Shown piece by piece: positions 1 through 6,261 of a DNA stretch of 9,386 nucleotides (position 1 is its first letter; each line of letters starts with the position of its first letter). The notes under the pieces were generated by a model. That model searched no databases and was not told where the DNA came from. It saw only the letters and a program-made list of their open reading frames with translations. The position numbers and the translations under genes are program-made. The stretch covers positions 1-9,386 of the forward strand of contig JBKBLI010000086.1 of assembly GCA_046296435.1 (NCBI GenBank), written 5' to 3'. The stretch comes from M3007 sp046296435. Its GTDB lineage: Bacteria > Bacteroidota > Bacteroidia > Chitinophagales > Saprospiraceae.

Positions 1-890
1 TGGTCGATCGCCTCAACGCCGATATAGACAGCATTCAGGCGCGGGGCGTGTTTGTGCCCAGCGATTATCCGCTCAATATAGAGGACATGCTATTCAAGTA
101 CGGCGCGCGGATCCAGCCCGATCTGGTGCTGGACATGGAATGCACGAGCATCCCGCTGGTGGCCGGAATGGTGGGCAACGCGCCGGACATACAACTTTTC
201 CCGTGGTATTACTTCCCGGCGGTACAGGGCCAATCAGATCATCCGGTCGTGAAGAATCTCGACCGGGTCGAGTTGCGTTTTTGCTCCAGCATCGATACCG
301 TACGCACCCGCACAGCCGTCGTCAAAACGCCCCTTCTGTACAGCAGCAAGTACAGCCGATTGCAGTTCAGCCCGATTTCGCTCAATTTCCAGATTGCGCA
401 ACTCGATCCCGATCCTTCCAAATTCAACAAGGGGCCTCAATTGACGGCGCTGCTCCTCGAGGGCGAATTTGCATCTAACTATGAGAATCGCGTTTCCGAA
501 GAAATGGCCAGGGATCTGGAGCAAGCAGGCGTAAAGTTCAGCAGCCGCAGCGCGCCCACGCGCATGATCGTGGTGAGCGACGGCGACGTAACGGCCAATC
601 ACGTGCGCGACGCCGAGCGGCGCGAGTGGCTGCCTCTGGGGTTCAACCGCTTCGAACGCATCGCCTACGCCAACAAAGATTTCATGCTCAACGCCATCGA
701 ATACCTGATCGAACCCCGTGGGGTGGTGCTCGCGCGGAGCAAAGAGATCAAGCTGCGGATGCTCGACACCGTACGCGCCCGCGAAGAAAAACTCTTCTGG
801 CAAGCGCTCAATCTCGGCGTCCCGCTCGCATTCCTCAGCGCATTTGGCCTATTTTTTCACTGGCGCCGCCGCCGCATGTATGCCCGCTGA
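1..890 (+). CDS. gldG: Gliding-motility ABC transporter subunit GldG, C-terminal part (5' end outside window)
   Basis: The frame is open from base 3, before the first possible start (GTG at 48), so this is the 3' part of a longer gene. About 295 residues are visible; full GldG proteins are roughly 550, so close to half is present. Recognisable GldG features are LNIEDMLFKYG near the left end, the QLFPWYYFP segment, HPVVKNLD, and the later RMIVVSDGDV and NAIEYLIEP stretches. The protein ends with one hydrophobic segment (GVPLAFLSAFGLFF) followed by a basic HWRRRR tail, which fits a C-terminal membrane anchor. In Flavobacterium GldG works with GldA and GldF as an inner-membrane ABC transporter needed for gliding, but homologues also occur in non-gliding Bacteroidota, so motility cannot be inferred. 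gldF would be expected just upstream. The next gene starts 5 nt after the stop, which suggests cotranscription. Confidence 0.9.
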   Translation, partial: VDRLNADIDSIQARGVFVPSDYPLNIEDMLFKYGARIQPDLVLDMECTSIPLVAGMVGNAPDIQLFPWYYFPAVQGQSDHPVVKNLDRVELRFCSSIDTVRTRTAVVKTPLLYSSKYSRLQFSPISLNFQIAQLDPDPSKFNKGPQLTALLLEGEFASNYENRVSEEMARDLEQAGVKFSSRSAPTRMIVVSDGDVTANHVRDAERREWLPLGFNRFERIAYANKDFMLNAIEYLIEPRGVVLARSKEIKLRMLDTVRAREEKLFWQALNLGVPLAFLSAFGLFFHWRRRRMYAR

Positions 891-895
891 GCGAG

Positions 896-1192
896 ATGAT
901 CAAACGCGTTGTCAAGATGACCTTTCGGCCCGAGTCTGTGGCCGAGTTCAAAGAAGAAGTCTTTGAAAAAAGCAAAGCGGCCATCCGCGCATTCCCGGGT
1001 TGCCGCTACATGGAGTTGCTGTGCGATACCGAGCATCCCGACGTATTGTTCACCCTGAGCGTGTGGGAGAACGCGGAAGCCTTGCAATCCTATCGGGACT
1101 CTGCATTGTTCAAAAAAACATGGGCCGCAACCAAGGCGCTTTTCGCCGGACGCGCAGAGGCCTGGTCGCTTGAAGTGATCGATGCGCCATAG
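896..1192 (+). CDS. Small ABM-fold protein (putative quinol monooxygenase-like)
   Basis: 98 residues, starting at the ATG five bases after the gldG stop. The sequence has the ABM dimeric alpha/beta-barrel pattern: an N-terminal strand (IKRVVKMTF), a helix containing FKEEVFEKSKAAI, the turn FPGCRYMEL, a strand with DVLFTLSVWEN, and a C-terminal helix beginning ALQSYRDS. WEN followed by ALQSYRDS is typical of this superfamily, and the length is normal. Known members include heme-degrading and quinol or polyketide monooxygenases acting without a bound cofactor, but many have no known substrate and none can be assigned here. An open frame reaches upstream into gldG, but that part is a shadow of gldG with unlike composition; the family similarity begins at this ATG. 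The short gap behind gldG suggests one transcript. Family assignment is firm; function is open. Confidence 0.85.
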   Translation: MIKRVVKMTFRPESVAEFKEEVFEKSKAAIRAFPGCRYMELLCDTEHPDVLFTLSVWENAEALQSYRDSALFKKTWAATKALFAGRAEAWSLEVIDAP

Positions 1193-1200
1193 GCGCGCCC

Positions 1201-1288
1201 ATGAGCAAGGCGGCAGGCAGAGCGCGGGGGCGCGGGGCGAGAGGCAGCGCAGGGCGCATCTGATGACGTTAAAAAAAACACACAAGAG
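1201..1288. other. G-rich spacer between the ABM gene and the cyclase gene
   Basis: This short spacer is strongly purine-biased on the + strand, with G runs at 1226-1230, 1234-1237 and 1252-1254, followed by an A run just before the cyclase ATG. A 20-codon frame beginning at the ATG at 1201 and ending at 1263 encodes almost only Gly, Ala, Arg and Ser; it is most likely a by-product of base composition. No terminator-like hairpin with a T run is evident, so readthrough from gldG into the cyclase gene is possible. Confidence 0.4.
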
Positions 1289-2050
1289 ATGCTGGTCACC
1301 ATTCACCATCGCGGGCAGACCTACAAGGCCGATCTTTCTCGCCCAATAGACCTATCCATCCTCCTGCGCGAAGGACTGTCGGGCGTCAATTGCTTCGGCG
1401 CGCCTCCGGTCGCTTACGAGCCGGTGCGCGTCGGCAATTTTGTGGGTAGCACCCGAGAAGGCGGCCCGCTCAATTTTTTCAACGTACGGCTCAACCCGCA
1501 CGGCAACGGAACCCATACCGAATGCGTAGGGCACATCGCCAAAGAGCCTTACACCATAGGTTCGGCTCTTCGGCAAAGCCATTTTTTTGCCAAGTTGGTC
1601 AGCGTATGGCCGACCAAGATGGACAATGGCGACCGCGCGCTCACGGCCGAATCGCTCTCTCTTTTTTTCCAAAAAGACGAAGCCGAAGCGCTCATCGTCC
1701 GTACGCTGCCCAATGATGCCGACAAGCGAAGCCGCCATTACACGGGCGCCAATCCGCCCTACTTCCAGGCCGGAGCGATGGCTTACATTGCGGACTGCGG
1801 CGTGCAGCACCTCCTGACGGACCTTCCATCGGTAGATCGGGAGGAGGATGGCGGCGCGCTGGCGGGCCATCGGGCATTCTGGAGGTACCCGGGACCCGAC
1901 GCGCGCGTGCACGCCACGATCACAGAACTGATCTATGCGCCAGATGAGGCGCCGGACGGCTACTACCTGCTCAATATCCAGACTGCGCCGTTCGATCTCG
2001 ACGCAAGTCCCTCGCGCCCTGCGCTCTTTGCCCTTTCACCCGCCGGATAA
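1289..2050 (+). CDS. Cyclase family protein (kynurenine formamidase-like metal-dependent hydrolase)
   Basis: 253 residues from an ATG preceded by an A-rich stretch with no strong Shine-Dalgarno site. The family signature is HGNGTHTECVGH at about residues 71-82. It gives the metal ligands His71, His76 and His82, and carries Glu78 where the classical HxGTHxDxPxH motif has Asp. A second conserved block, LPSVDREEDGG (about 179-189), is followed by GHRAFW and by ITELIYAPDE, whose Glu213 is in the region of a conserved acidic residue. The C-terminal YYLLNIQTAPFDLDASPSRP is characteristic of the Bacteroidota branch. Characterised relatives hydrolyse N-formylkynurenine or similar amides and lactones using divalent metal. 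No tryptophan-catabolism gene lies nearby, so I do not assign kynB. The gene runs convergently towards upp, with about 80 nt between the stops. Confidence 0.88.
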   Translation: MLVTIHHRGQTYKADLSRPIDLSILLREGLSGVNCFGAPPVAYEPVRVGNFVGSTREGGPLNFFNVRLNPHGNGTHTECVGHIAKEPYTIGSALRQSHFFAKLVSVWPTKMDNGDRALTAESLSLFFQKDEAEALIVRTLPNDADKRSRHYTGANPPYFQAGAMAYIADCGVQHLLTDLPSVDREEDGGALAGHRAFWRYPGPDARVHATITELIYAPDEAPDGYYLLNIQTAPFDLDASPSRPALFALSPAG

Positions 2051-2131
2051 GCAAATCTGCCCGCCTCGGAACAACAACTCCCTGGCGCTGCCGCCCGGGT
2101 TTGCCCCCTCAGTCGGCAACGATCCCCAGCG

Positions 2132-2773
2132 CTACTTGTCGCCGTAAGCCAAATCGCCTGCGTCGCCCAGGCCGGGTACAATATACCCCTTAGCTGTAAG
2201 TTCTTCGTCGATGGCCGCCGTCCAGATACGCGCTTCGGGATGATGGCGGCGCAGGCTTTCGATGCCCAGGGCGCTGGACACTACGGCGGCCACGTGCACG
2301 CGTTTGGGCATACCGAAGCGGCGCAACTCACGCAACGACAATCCGGCAGAGGCTCCGGTGGCCAACATCGGATCGGCCAGTATGAGGACGCAATCGTTGA
2401 GGTCGGGCGCGCCAACATAATCCAACTGCACCTCAAAGGCTCCGCTTTTGCGGTGCTTGCGATAGGCGGCCACAAAAGCGTTGTCCGCCTGGTCGAAGTA
2501 GTTCAAAAACCCTTGGTGAAAAGGCAGGCCGGCGCGCATAATGGTTGCAATCACGATCCGGTCGGCATGAAGCATTTGTATGGCTTCGCCCAGGGGCGTT
2601 TCGACGCGGGCAGGCTCGTAGTCCAAGGTTTTGCTGATCTCATATGCCATGATTTCGCCAACGCGCTCCAGATTGCGCCGAAAACGCATGCGGTCTTTTT
2701 GGCGCTCGACATGGCGCAACTCGGCAACGAAGCGCTGCAGGATGCTGTTGGATTCCGCAAGATTAACAACCAT
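2132..2773 (-). CDS. upp: Uracil phosphoribosyltransferase
   Basis: 213 residues on the - strand. UPRT makes UMP from uracil and PRPP in the cytosol (pyrimidine salvage). Diagnostic parts are MRFRRNLERVGE with LAYEIS-like MAYEISKTL near residues 29-50, IMRAGLPFHQG (78-88), the PRPP loop ADPMLATGAS (133-142), and the uracil-binding C terminus YIVPGLGDAGDLAYG (197-211). The PRPP loop has Ala at 141 where many bacterial UPRTs have Gly. I chose the ATG at 2773. The open frame reaches a TTG at 2794, but that adds only seven residues and the UPRT N terminus aligns naturally from MVVNLAESN. The length is normal for the family. Expression would come from the A/T-rich divergent spacer to the right. 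Activity is expected from the intact motifs. Confidence 0.95.
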   Translation of the reverse strand: MVVNLAESNSILQRFVAELRHVERQKDRMRFRRNLERVGEIMAYEISKTLDYEPARVETPLGEAIQMLHADRIVIATIMRAGLPFHQGFLNYFDQADNAFVAAYRKHRKSGAFEVQLDYVGAPDLNDCVLILADPMLATGASAGLSLRELRRFGMPKRVHVAAVVSSALGIESLRRHHPEARIWTAAIDEELTAKGYIVPGLGDAGDLAYGDK

Positions 2774-2950
2774 TACCTCGGTATTTTTGTACAAAAAAAC
2801 GCAAAAGCGCGTTTAATTAGGGTCATTCGCCCGTTCTTTGCGGCGCTAAATTATACGCGTCGATTCAACCCGCCGTTATTTAGAGCAAAAAGATTTGTTT
2901 TTCGCTGTGATTCGCTGCTTTTTTATCCAAAATATACCGTAAGTTAAGCA

Positions 2951-2976
2951 CCCGAGCGCTGCGTTCGGGACAGCGC
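2951..2976. repeat. Overlapping inverted repeats forming two alternative hairpins
   Basis: CCCGA (2951-2955) pairs with TCGGG (2965-2969), and GCGCTG (2956-2961) pairs with CAGCGC (2971-2976). The two stems interleave. The connecting loops (0, 3 and 1 nt) look too short for a stable pseudoknot, so they are probably alternatives. The island sits in A/T-rich spacer DNA about 82 nt before the DUF4159 start. It could be an operator-like palindrome or an RNA element, or chance. Confidence 0.35.
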
Positions 2977-2997
2977 AGACAAAACGATTTGCTTTTT

Positions 2998-3028
2998 TGA
3001 ACTGAAATGATGCGACAAAGTTTATAGC
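2998..3028 (+). promoter_or_regulatory. Weak promoter candidate for the DUF4159-purD-rmlA operon
   Basis: TTGAAC (2998-3003) and TATAGC (3023-3028) are separated by 19 nt, close to the spacing between Bacteroidota -33 and -7 elements. Each box matches the sigma-70 consensus at only four of six positions, and the TAnnTTTG form typical of the phylum is absent. The implied transcript start would leave a leader of roughly 20-25 nt before the ATG at 3059. Its position at the head of a coupled operon is the main support. Confidence 0.25.
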
Positions 3029-3058
3029 GTCAAAAATGTCCCACTGATTGAATTTTTT

Positions 3059-3715
3059 ATGAAAAAAATATGCCTGCTCACCGCCGCTCTGCTCTGCGCG
3101 ACTTCGTTTTGGGCACAGCGCGCCAACCCCACGCTCAAGCTCGCGCTGCTCAAATACAGCGGCGGGGGCGACTGGTACAACGATGTCAACTCGCTAAAGA
3201 ATCTGGCCAAATACTGCAACGAAAACTTAGGGGCCAATTTCGACCTGGAGTATGCGACCGTAGAGCCGGGTAGCGCCGAACTATTCAATTACCCCGTAGT
3301 GTACGCCACGGGTCATGGGAACATGCTGTTCAGCGACCTCGAAGCCCGCAACTTGCGCGCCTACCTCGAAGGCGGCGGGTTCCTGATACTCAATGACGAC
3401 TACGGTTTAGACCCCTTCGTCCGACCCGCGCTAAAAAAGGTATTTCCTGAACTTGATCTGGTTGAGTTGCCTTTTAGTCATCCGATATACAATCAGAAAT
3501 ATGCCTTCAAAAATGGCTTGCCTAAGATCCACGAACACGACGGCAAGCCGCCGCAAGGATTTGGATTATTCTGGCAAGGCCGCCTGATTGTATTTTACAA
3601 CTACGAAACAGACCTTGGCGACGGGTGGGATGACATACACAACGACCCGCCTGAACTACGCCAGAAAGCCCTGCAAATGGGCGCCAATATCATCCAATTT
3701 GTATTCGGACAATGA
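3059..3715 (+). CDS. Secreted DUF4159 family protein
   Basis: 218 residues starting at an ATG preceded by a T run and followed by AAA codons, a common Bacteroidota start. Residues 1-20 form a signal peptide (KK, hydrophobic LLTAALLCATSFWAQ, cut probably after AQ), with no lipobox cysteine, so the product is exported to the periplasm or beyond. The rest is one DUF4159 domain: LLKYSGGGDWYND (30-42), VVYATGHGN (80-88), LRAYLEGGGFLILNDDYG (99-116), the HPIYNQKY segment (141-148), and FYNYETDLGDGW (179-190). The family is broadly related in fold to class I glutamine-amidotransferase-like domains, but its biochemical role is unknown and I do not see a catalytic Cys-His-Glu set. Some homologues are larger membrane proteins; this is the short soluble form. 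Its stop overlaps the purD start in ATGA, implying translational coupling. Confidence 0.88.
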   Translation: MKKICLLTAALLCATSFWAQRANPTLKLALLKYSGGGDWYNDVNSLKNLAKYCNENLGANFDLEYATVEPGSAELFNYPVVYATGHGNMLFSDLEARNLRAYLEGGGFLILNDDYGLDPFVRPALKKVFPELDLVELPFSHPIYNQKYAFKNGLPKIHEHDGKPPQGFGLFWQGRLIVFYNYETDLGDGWDDIHNDPPELRQKALQMGANIIQFVFGQ

Positions 3716-5016
3716 ACGCAACGCGTAATATCCTAATCCTCGGCGGCGGAGGACGCGAACACGCGCTGGCCTGGAAACTGCGCCAGAGCGCCCGCTGCGG
3801 CCAACTGTACATCGCGCCGGGCAACGCGGGCGCCATGTCGTGCGGCATCAACCTGCCCATCGACCCCATCGACTTTAAAGCGGTGGCGGAGGCAGTTCGC
3901 CAGCACGGTATCGATATGGTGGTCGTAGGCCCTGAAGAACCGCTGGTGCGCGGACTGTGGGACTACTTTCAGGCGGAGGCCTCGCTGCGCGAAGTGCTTT
4001 TCGTAGGCCCCTCAGGCCAGGGTGCGCGTCTGGAAGGCAGCAAGTCTTTTGCCAAAGCATTTATGCAGCGCCATGGCATTCCGACAGCGTCGTACAAGCG
4101 CTTCACCGCCGTCGAACGCGAAGAGGGCCTCAACTATATCGCTTCGCACCCCACGCCCATCGTGCTGAAGGCCGACGGATTGGCCGCGGGTAAGGGCGTT
4201 CTGATCTGCCCCACCCGCGACGAAGCCGCGCGCGAGTTCGAAGCCATGCTCAACGGCAAATTCGGCGAAGCAAGCGCCGCGGTAGTGGTCGAGCAGTTTT
4301 TGCACGGCGTAGAATTCAGCGTGTTCGCGCTGACTGACGGCGAGCGCTATGTATTATTACCTGAAGCAAAGGATTACAAACGGATCGGCGAGGGCGACAG
4401 CGGTCTGAACACCGGAGGGATGGGAGCCGTCAGCCCCGTGCCATTTTGCAACGCAGCGCTCATGGAGCGCGTAACGCGCGAGATCGTACGCCCCACCATA
4501 GCGGGTCTGCAAAGCGAGGGCATCCCATACCGAGGTTTTGTGTTCTTCGGTCTCATGCTATGCGACGACCAGCCGTATGTGATAGAATACAACTGCCGAT
4601 TGGGCGATCCGGAGACTGAAGCCATCCTGCCCCGCCTGGAGAGCGATCTGCTCGATCTACTGGAACAATGCGCCTCCGGCAAATTGCAACAGTCCCAGCC
4701 GACGATCTCCGACAAGGCCTCCGCCGTGGTGGTACTTGCCTCAGAGGGCTACCCGGGCGCTTATGCAAAAGGTCGCGAAATCAAGATCGCCGCGCCGACC
4801 GGCGATACCGTGGTGTTTCACGCCGGCACGCGCATTGGGCCTGACGGCCGGCTTCTGAGCGCAGGCGGACGGGTGTTGGCCGTCATGGCTACCGCTCCCA
4901 CGCTACAAGAGGCCACCCTCGGCGCCCGGGCGGGCGCTGAGGCGATACAATTTGAAGGAAAATACTTCCGCCGCGACATCGGCGCCGACGTACTCACCCC
5001 CACAACACACGCATGA
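3712..5016 (+). CDS. purD: Phosphoribosylamine-glycine ligase (GAR synthetase)
   Basis: 434 residues, a normal PurD length. The enzyme joins glycine to 5-phosphoribosylamine using ATP, the second step of de novo purine synthesis, in the cytosol. The N-terminal domain has LGGGGREHALAWKL (10-23) and VVGPEEPLVRGL (71-82). The ATP-grasp part has IVLKADGLAAGKGV (150-163), EQFLHGVEFSVFAL (194-207), LLPEAKDYKRIGEGD (215-229), GLNTGGMGAVSPVP (231-244) and the metal-binding EYNCRLGDPETEAILPRL (292-309). The C-terminal domain includes ASEGYPGAYAKG and GGRVLAVMA. All the key blocks are intact. The ATG overlaps the stop of the DUF4159 gene, and its own stop overlaps the rmlA start, both as ATGA. No other purine gene is in view, so purD is separated from a classical pur operon here. 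Confidence 0.97.
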   Translation: MNATRNILILGGGGREHALAWKLRQSARCGQLYIAPGNAGAMSCGINLPIDPIDFKAVAEAVRQHGIDMVVVGPEEPLVRGLWDYFQAEASLREVLFVGPSGQGARLEGSKSFAKAFMQRHGIPTASYKRFTAVEREEGLNYIASHPTPIVLKADGLAAGKGVLICPTRDEAAREFEAMLNGKFGEASAAVVVEQFLHGVEFSVFALTDGERYVLLPEAKDYKRIGEGDSGLNTGGMGAVSPVPFCNAALMERVTREIVRPTIAGLQSEGIPYRGFVFFGLMLCDDQPYVIEYNCRLGDPETEAILPRLESDLLDLLEQCASGKLQQSQPTISDKASAVVVLASEGYPGAYAKGREIKIAAPTGDTVVFHAGTRIGPDGRLLSAGGRVLAVMATAPTLQEATLGARAGAEAIQFEGKYFRRDIGADVLTPTTHA

Positions 5017-5879
5017 AAGGAATCATTCTGGCAGGCGGACTGGGCACACGCCTATACCCCCTTACCCTGGCCGTGAGCAAACAACTCATGCCGGTTTACG
5101 ACAAACCCATGATTTATTACCCGCTCAGCACCCTGATGCTGGCCGGCATACGCGAGATCCTGGTGATCTCTACGCCGTACGACTTGCCGCATTTCAAACG
5201 CCTGCTGGGCGACGGCGCCGATCTGGGCATGCGCATAGATTACAAAGAACAACCCGTGCCTAACGGACTTGCTCAAGCATTCGTACTCGGCGCCGAATTT
5301 ATTGGTCGAGACAGCGCCTCGCTGATTCTGGGCGACAACATTTTCTACGGCGCCGGACTGGGCGAGTTGGTCCGCTCCTGTACCGATCCTGACGGCGGAA
5401 TCGTATTCGCCTACCGGGTAGCCGATCCGGAGCGCTACGGGGTGGTTGAATTCGACGCCAACTTCAACGCCCTGAGCATCGAAGAAAAGCCCGCCAAGCC
5501 CAAGAGTCACTACGCCGTGCCGGGCCTGTATTTCTATGACAATAGCGTGCTTGAGGTGGCCCGCAACCTGCGGCCCAGCGCCCGCGGCGAATACGAGATC
5601 ACCGACGTCAACCGCGAATATCTGAGCCGCCAGAAACTACAGGTGAGACCCATGGGACGCGGTTATGCCTGGCTCGATACCGGCACGCACAAGAGCCTGA
5701 TGCAGGCCGGCCAATTCATCGAAACCATCGAAGACCGCCAGGGTCTCAAAATCGGTTGCATCGAAGAGGTGGCCTGGGAAATGGGCTTCATCGACGACGC
5801 GCAACTCGAGCGCCTCGGACACCGCTTCCTCAAGAGCGGCTACGGCGAGTACCTGCTCGATTTGCTGAAGCGGGACTAA
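5013..5879 (+). CDS. rfbA: Glucose-1-phosphate thymidylyltransferase
   Basis: 288 residues, the usual length of RmlA/RfbA. The enzyme makes dTDP-glucose from dTTP and glucose-1-phosphate, the first step to dTDP-L-rhamnose and other deoxysugars of surface polysaccharides. Visible signatures are the nucleotide-binding LAGGLGTRLYPLT (6-18), KQLMPVYDKPMIYYPLSTL (23-41), the metal-binding LGDNIFYG with Asp108 (106-113), IEEKPAKPKSHYAV with Glu158 (157-169), YAWLDTGTH with Asp222 (218-226), and KIGCIEEVAW (246-255). At residues 83-89 it reads PNGLAQA where the commoner form is PDGLAQA. The ATG overlaps the purD stop in ATGA. rmlB, rmlC and rmlD are not in the window, so the pathway must be completed elsewhere. 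A hairpin with a T run covers the end of the gene. Confidence 0.97.
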   Translation: MKGIILAGGLGTRLYPLTLAVSKQLMPVYDKPMIYYPLSTLMLAGIREILVISTPYDLPHFKRLLGDGADLGMRIDYKEQPVPNGLAQAFVLGAEFIGRDSASLILGDNIFYGAGLGELVRSCTDPDGGIVFAYRVADPERYGVVEFDANFNALSIEEKPAKPKSHYAVPGLYFYDNSVLEVARNLRPSARGEYEITDVNREYLSRQKLQVRPMGRGYAWLDTGTHKSLMQAGQFIETIEDRQGLKIGCIEEVAWEMGFIDDAQLERLGHRFLKSGYGEYLLDLLKRD

Positions 5880-5913
5880 GCGCCCAAACACGCCCTACAT
5901 CCCGTTTTTTTTT
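5868..5913 (+). terminator. Candidate intrinsic terminator at the end of rfbA
   Basis: AAGCGGGA (5868-5875) can pair with TCCCGTTT (5900-5907, including one G-T pair), immediately before and within a run of nine T residues (5905-5913). The stem starts inside the last rfbA codons and spans the stop. The 24-nt loop is long for an intrinsic terminator and lowers confidence, but the placement at the end of the three-gene operon and the T run fit. Confidence 0.4.
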
Positions 5914-6261
5914 AAAGAGTAGAAAAAGGCCTGTGGCGGGGCATGGGTGCAACCCGCTCCGCTCCCACCCCCTTCCGCCCTTTTTTTCACAAAACCTCCG
6001 CTTCGCGGCGGCTTATTCGTGCATTTAGTTTGCGCGAATAAGCCGCCATGTCTGAGTTTTATGAAAAAAAAAATTGCGACTCTCAAAAAAAAATACCACT
6101 TTTGCGTTACAAATTTAATCAAAAATTAGTTGGCAGGAGCCAAAATGCTTCCTAAACCGGTATCAAGGGTACAAACAACTATTTCTTTTGGCTGTAAAAT
6201 TAAGATAAATCCTTCGCCCGCTTCTCTGACCCACTCAAATTATCAAAACCATATTCATTCA
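5880..6261. other. Long intergenic region with homopolymer runs and a strong hairpin
   Basis: 382 nt with no convincing gene. In order it holds the T run of the rfbA terminator candidate, a C-rich stretch around 5950-5990 ending in a T run, a strong hairpin at 6007-6047, two long A runs (from 6063 and 6085), and A/T-rich DNA up to the next gene's start. The downstream reading frame is open back to a TTG at 6130, but those 44 codons do not look like a protein and lie before a clear signal peptide. A promoter for the VWA gene should be here; I found no element good enough to call. Confidence 0.6.
6007..6047. repeat. Strong inverted repeat / hairpin (17-bp stem, 7-nt loop)
   Basis: GGCGGCTTATTCG (6007-6019) is the exact reverse complement of CGAATAAGCCGCC (6035-6047). 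The stem extends inward by one G-T pair and three more base pairs, leaving a loop at 6024-6030. No long T run follows directly, only GAGTTTT some nucleotides later. CCGC (5998-6001) can also pair with GCGG (6005-6008) in a small competing hairpin. It may be a bidirectional terminator or an interspersed repeat; the hairpin at 8744-8781 has a related arm. Confidence 0.7.

Larger units (their letters stand above)
2774..3058. other. Divergent intergenic region between upp and the DUF4159-purD-rmlA cluster
   Basis: 285 nt that are clearly more A/T-rich than the flanking genes and hold no convincing gene. The region must carry the promoters for both directions. On the - strand a perfect TATAAT lies at 2855-2850, about 77 nt before the upp ATG, but I see no -35-like box at proper spacing. 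On the + strand there is a weak candidate at 2998-3028 (listed separately). A GC-rich island at 2951-2976 can form two mutually exclusive small hairpins. I do not see a recognisable riboswitch or a clean Bacteroidota TAnnTTTG element. Confidence 0.6.

Noticed and set aside
1201..1263. 20-residue Gly/Ala/Arg peptide between the ABM and cyclase genes
   Set aside because: Composition mirrors the G-rich spacer; there is no ribosome-binding signal or recognisable family.
2051..2104. Possible terminator between the convergent cyclase and upp genes: GCAAA...CCCG against CGGGTTTGC
   Set aside because: The pairing needs a four-base bulge and there is no T run on either strand, so it is too weak to annotate.
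2850..2855. Perfect TATAAT on the - strand upstream of upp
   Set aside because: No partner box at suitable spacing was found and the motif is easily met by chance in A/T-rich DNA; mentioned only within the intergenic entry.
2240..2947. 235-codon open frame on the + strand opposite upp
   Set aside because: It lies antisense to the unmistakable upp gene and its translation shows no family features; a shadow frame in GC-rich DNA.
6061..6129. 22-codon Lys-rich frame beginning ATG AAA AAA AAA ATT GCG, resembling the start of a secreted-protein gene
   Set aside because: It ends after 22 codons, consists largely of A-run translation, has no hydrophobic core for a signal peptide and no recognisable continuation in another frame.
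6130..6261. N-terminal extension of the VWA protein from a TTG start
   Set aside because: The 44 extra residues show no domain and would bury a clear signal peptide that begins at the ATG at 6262; a leader RNA is more likely.
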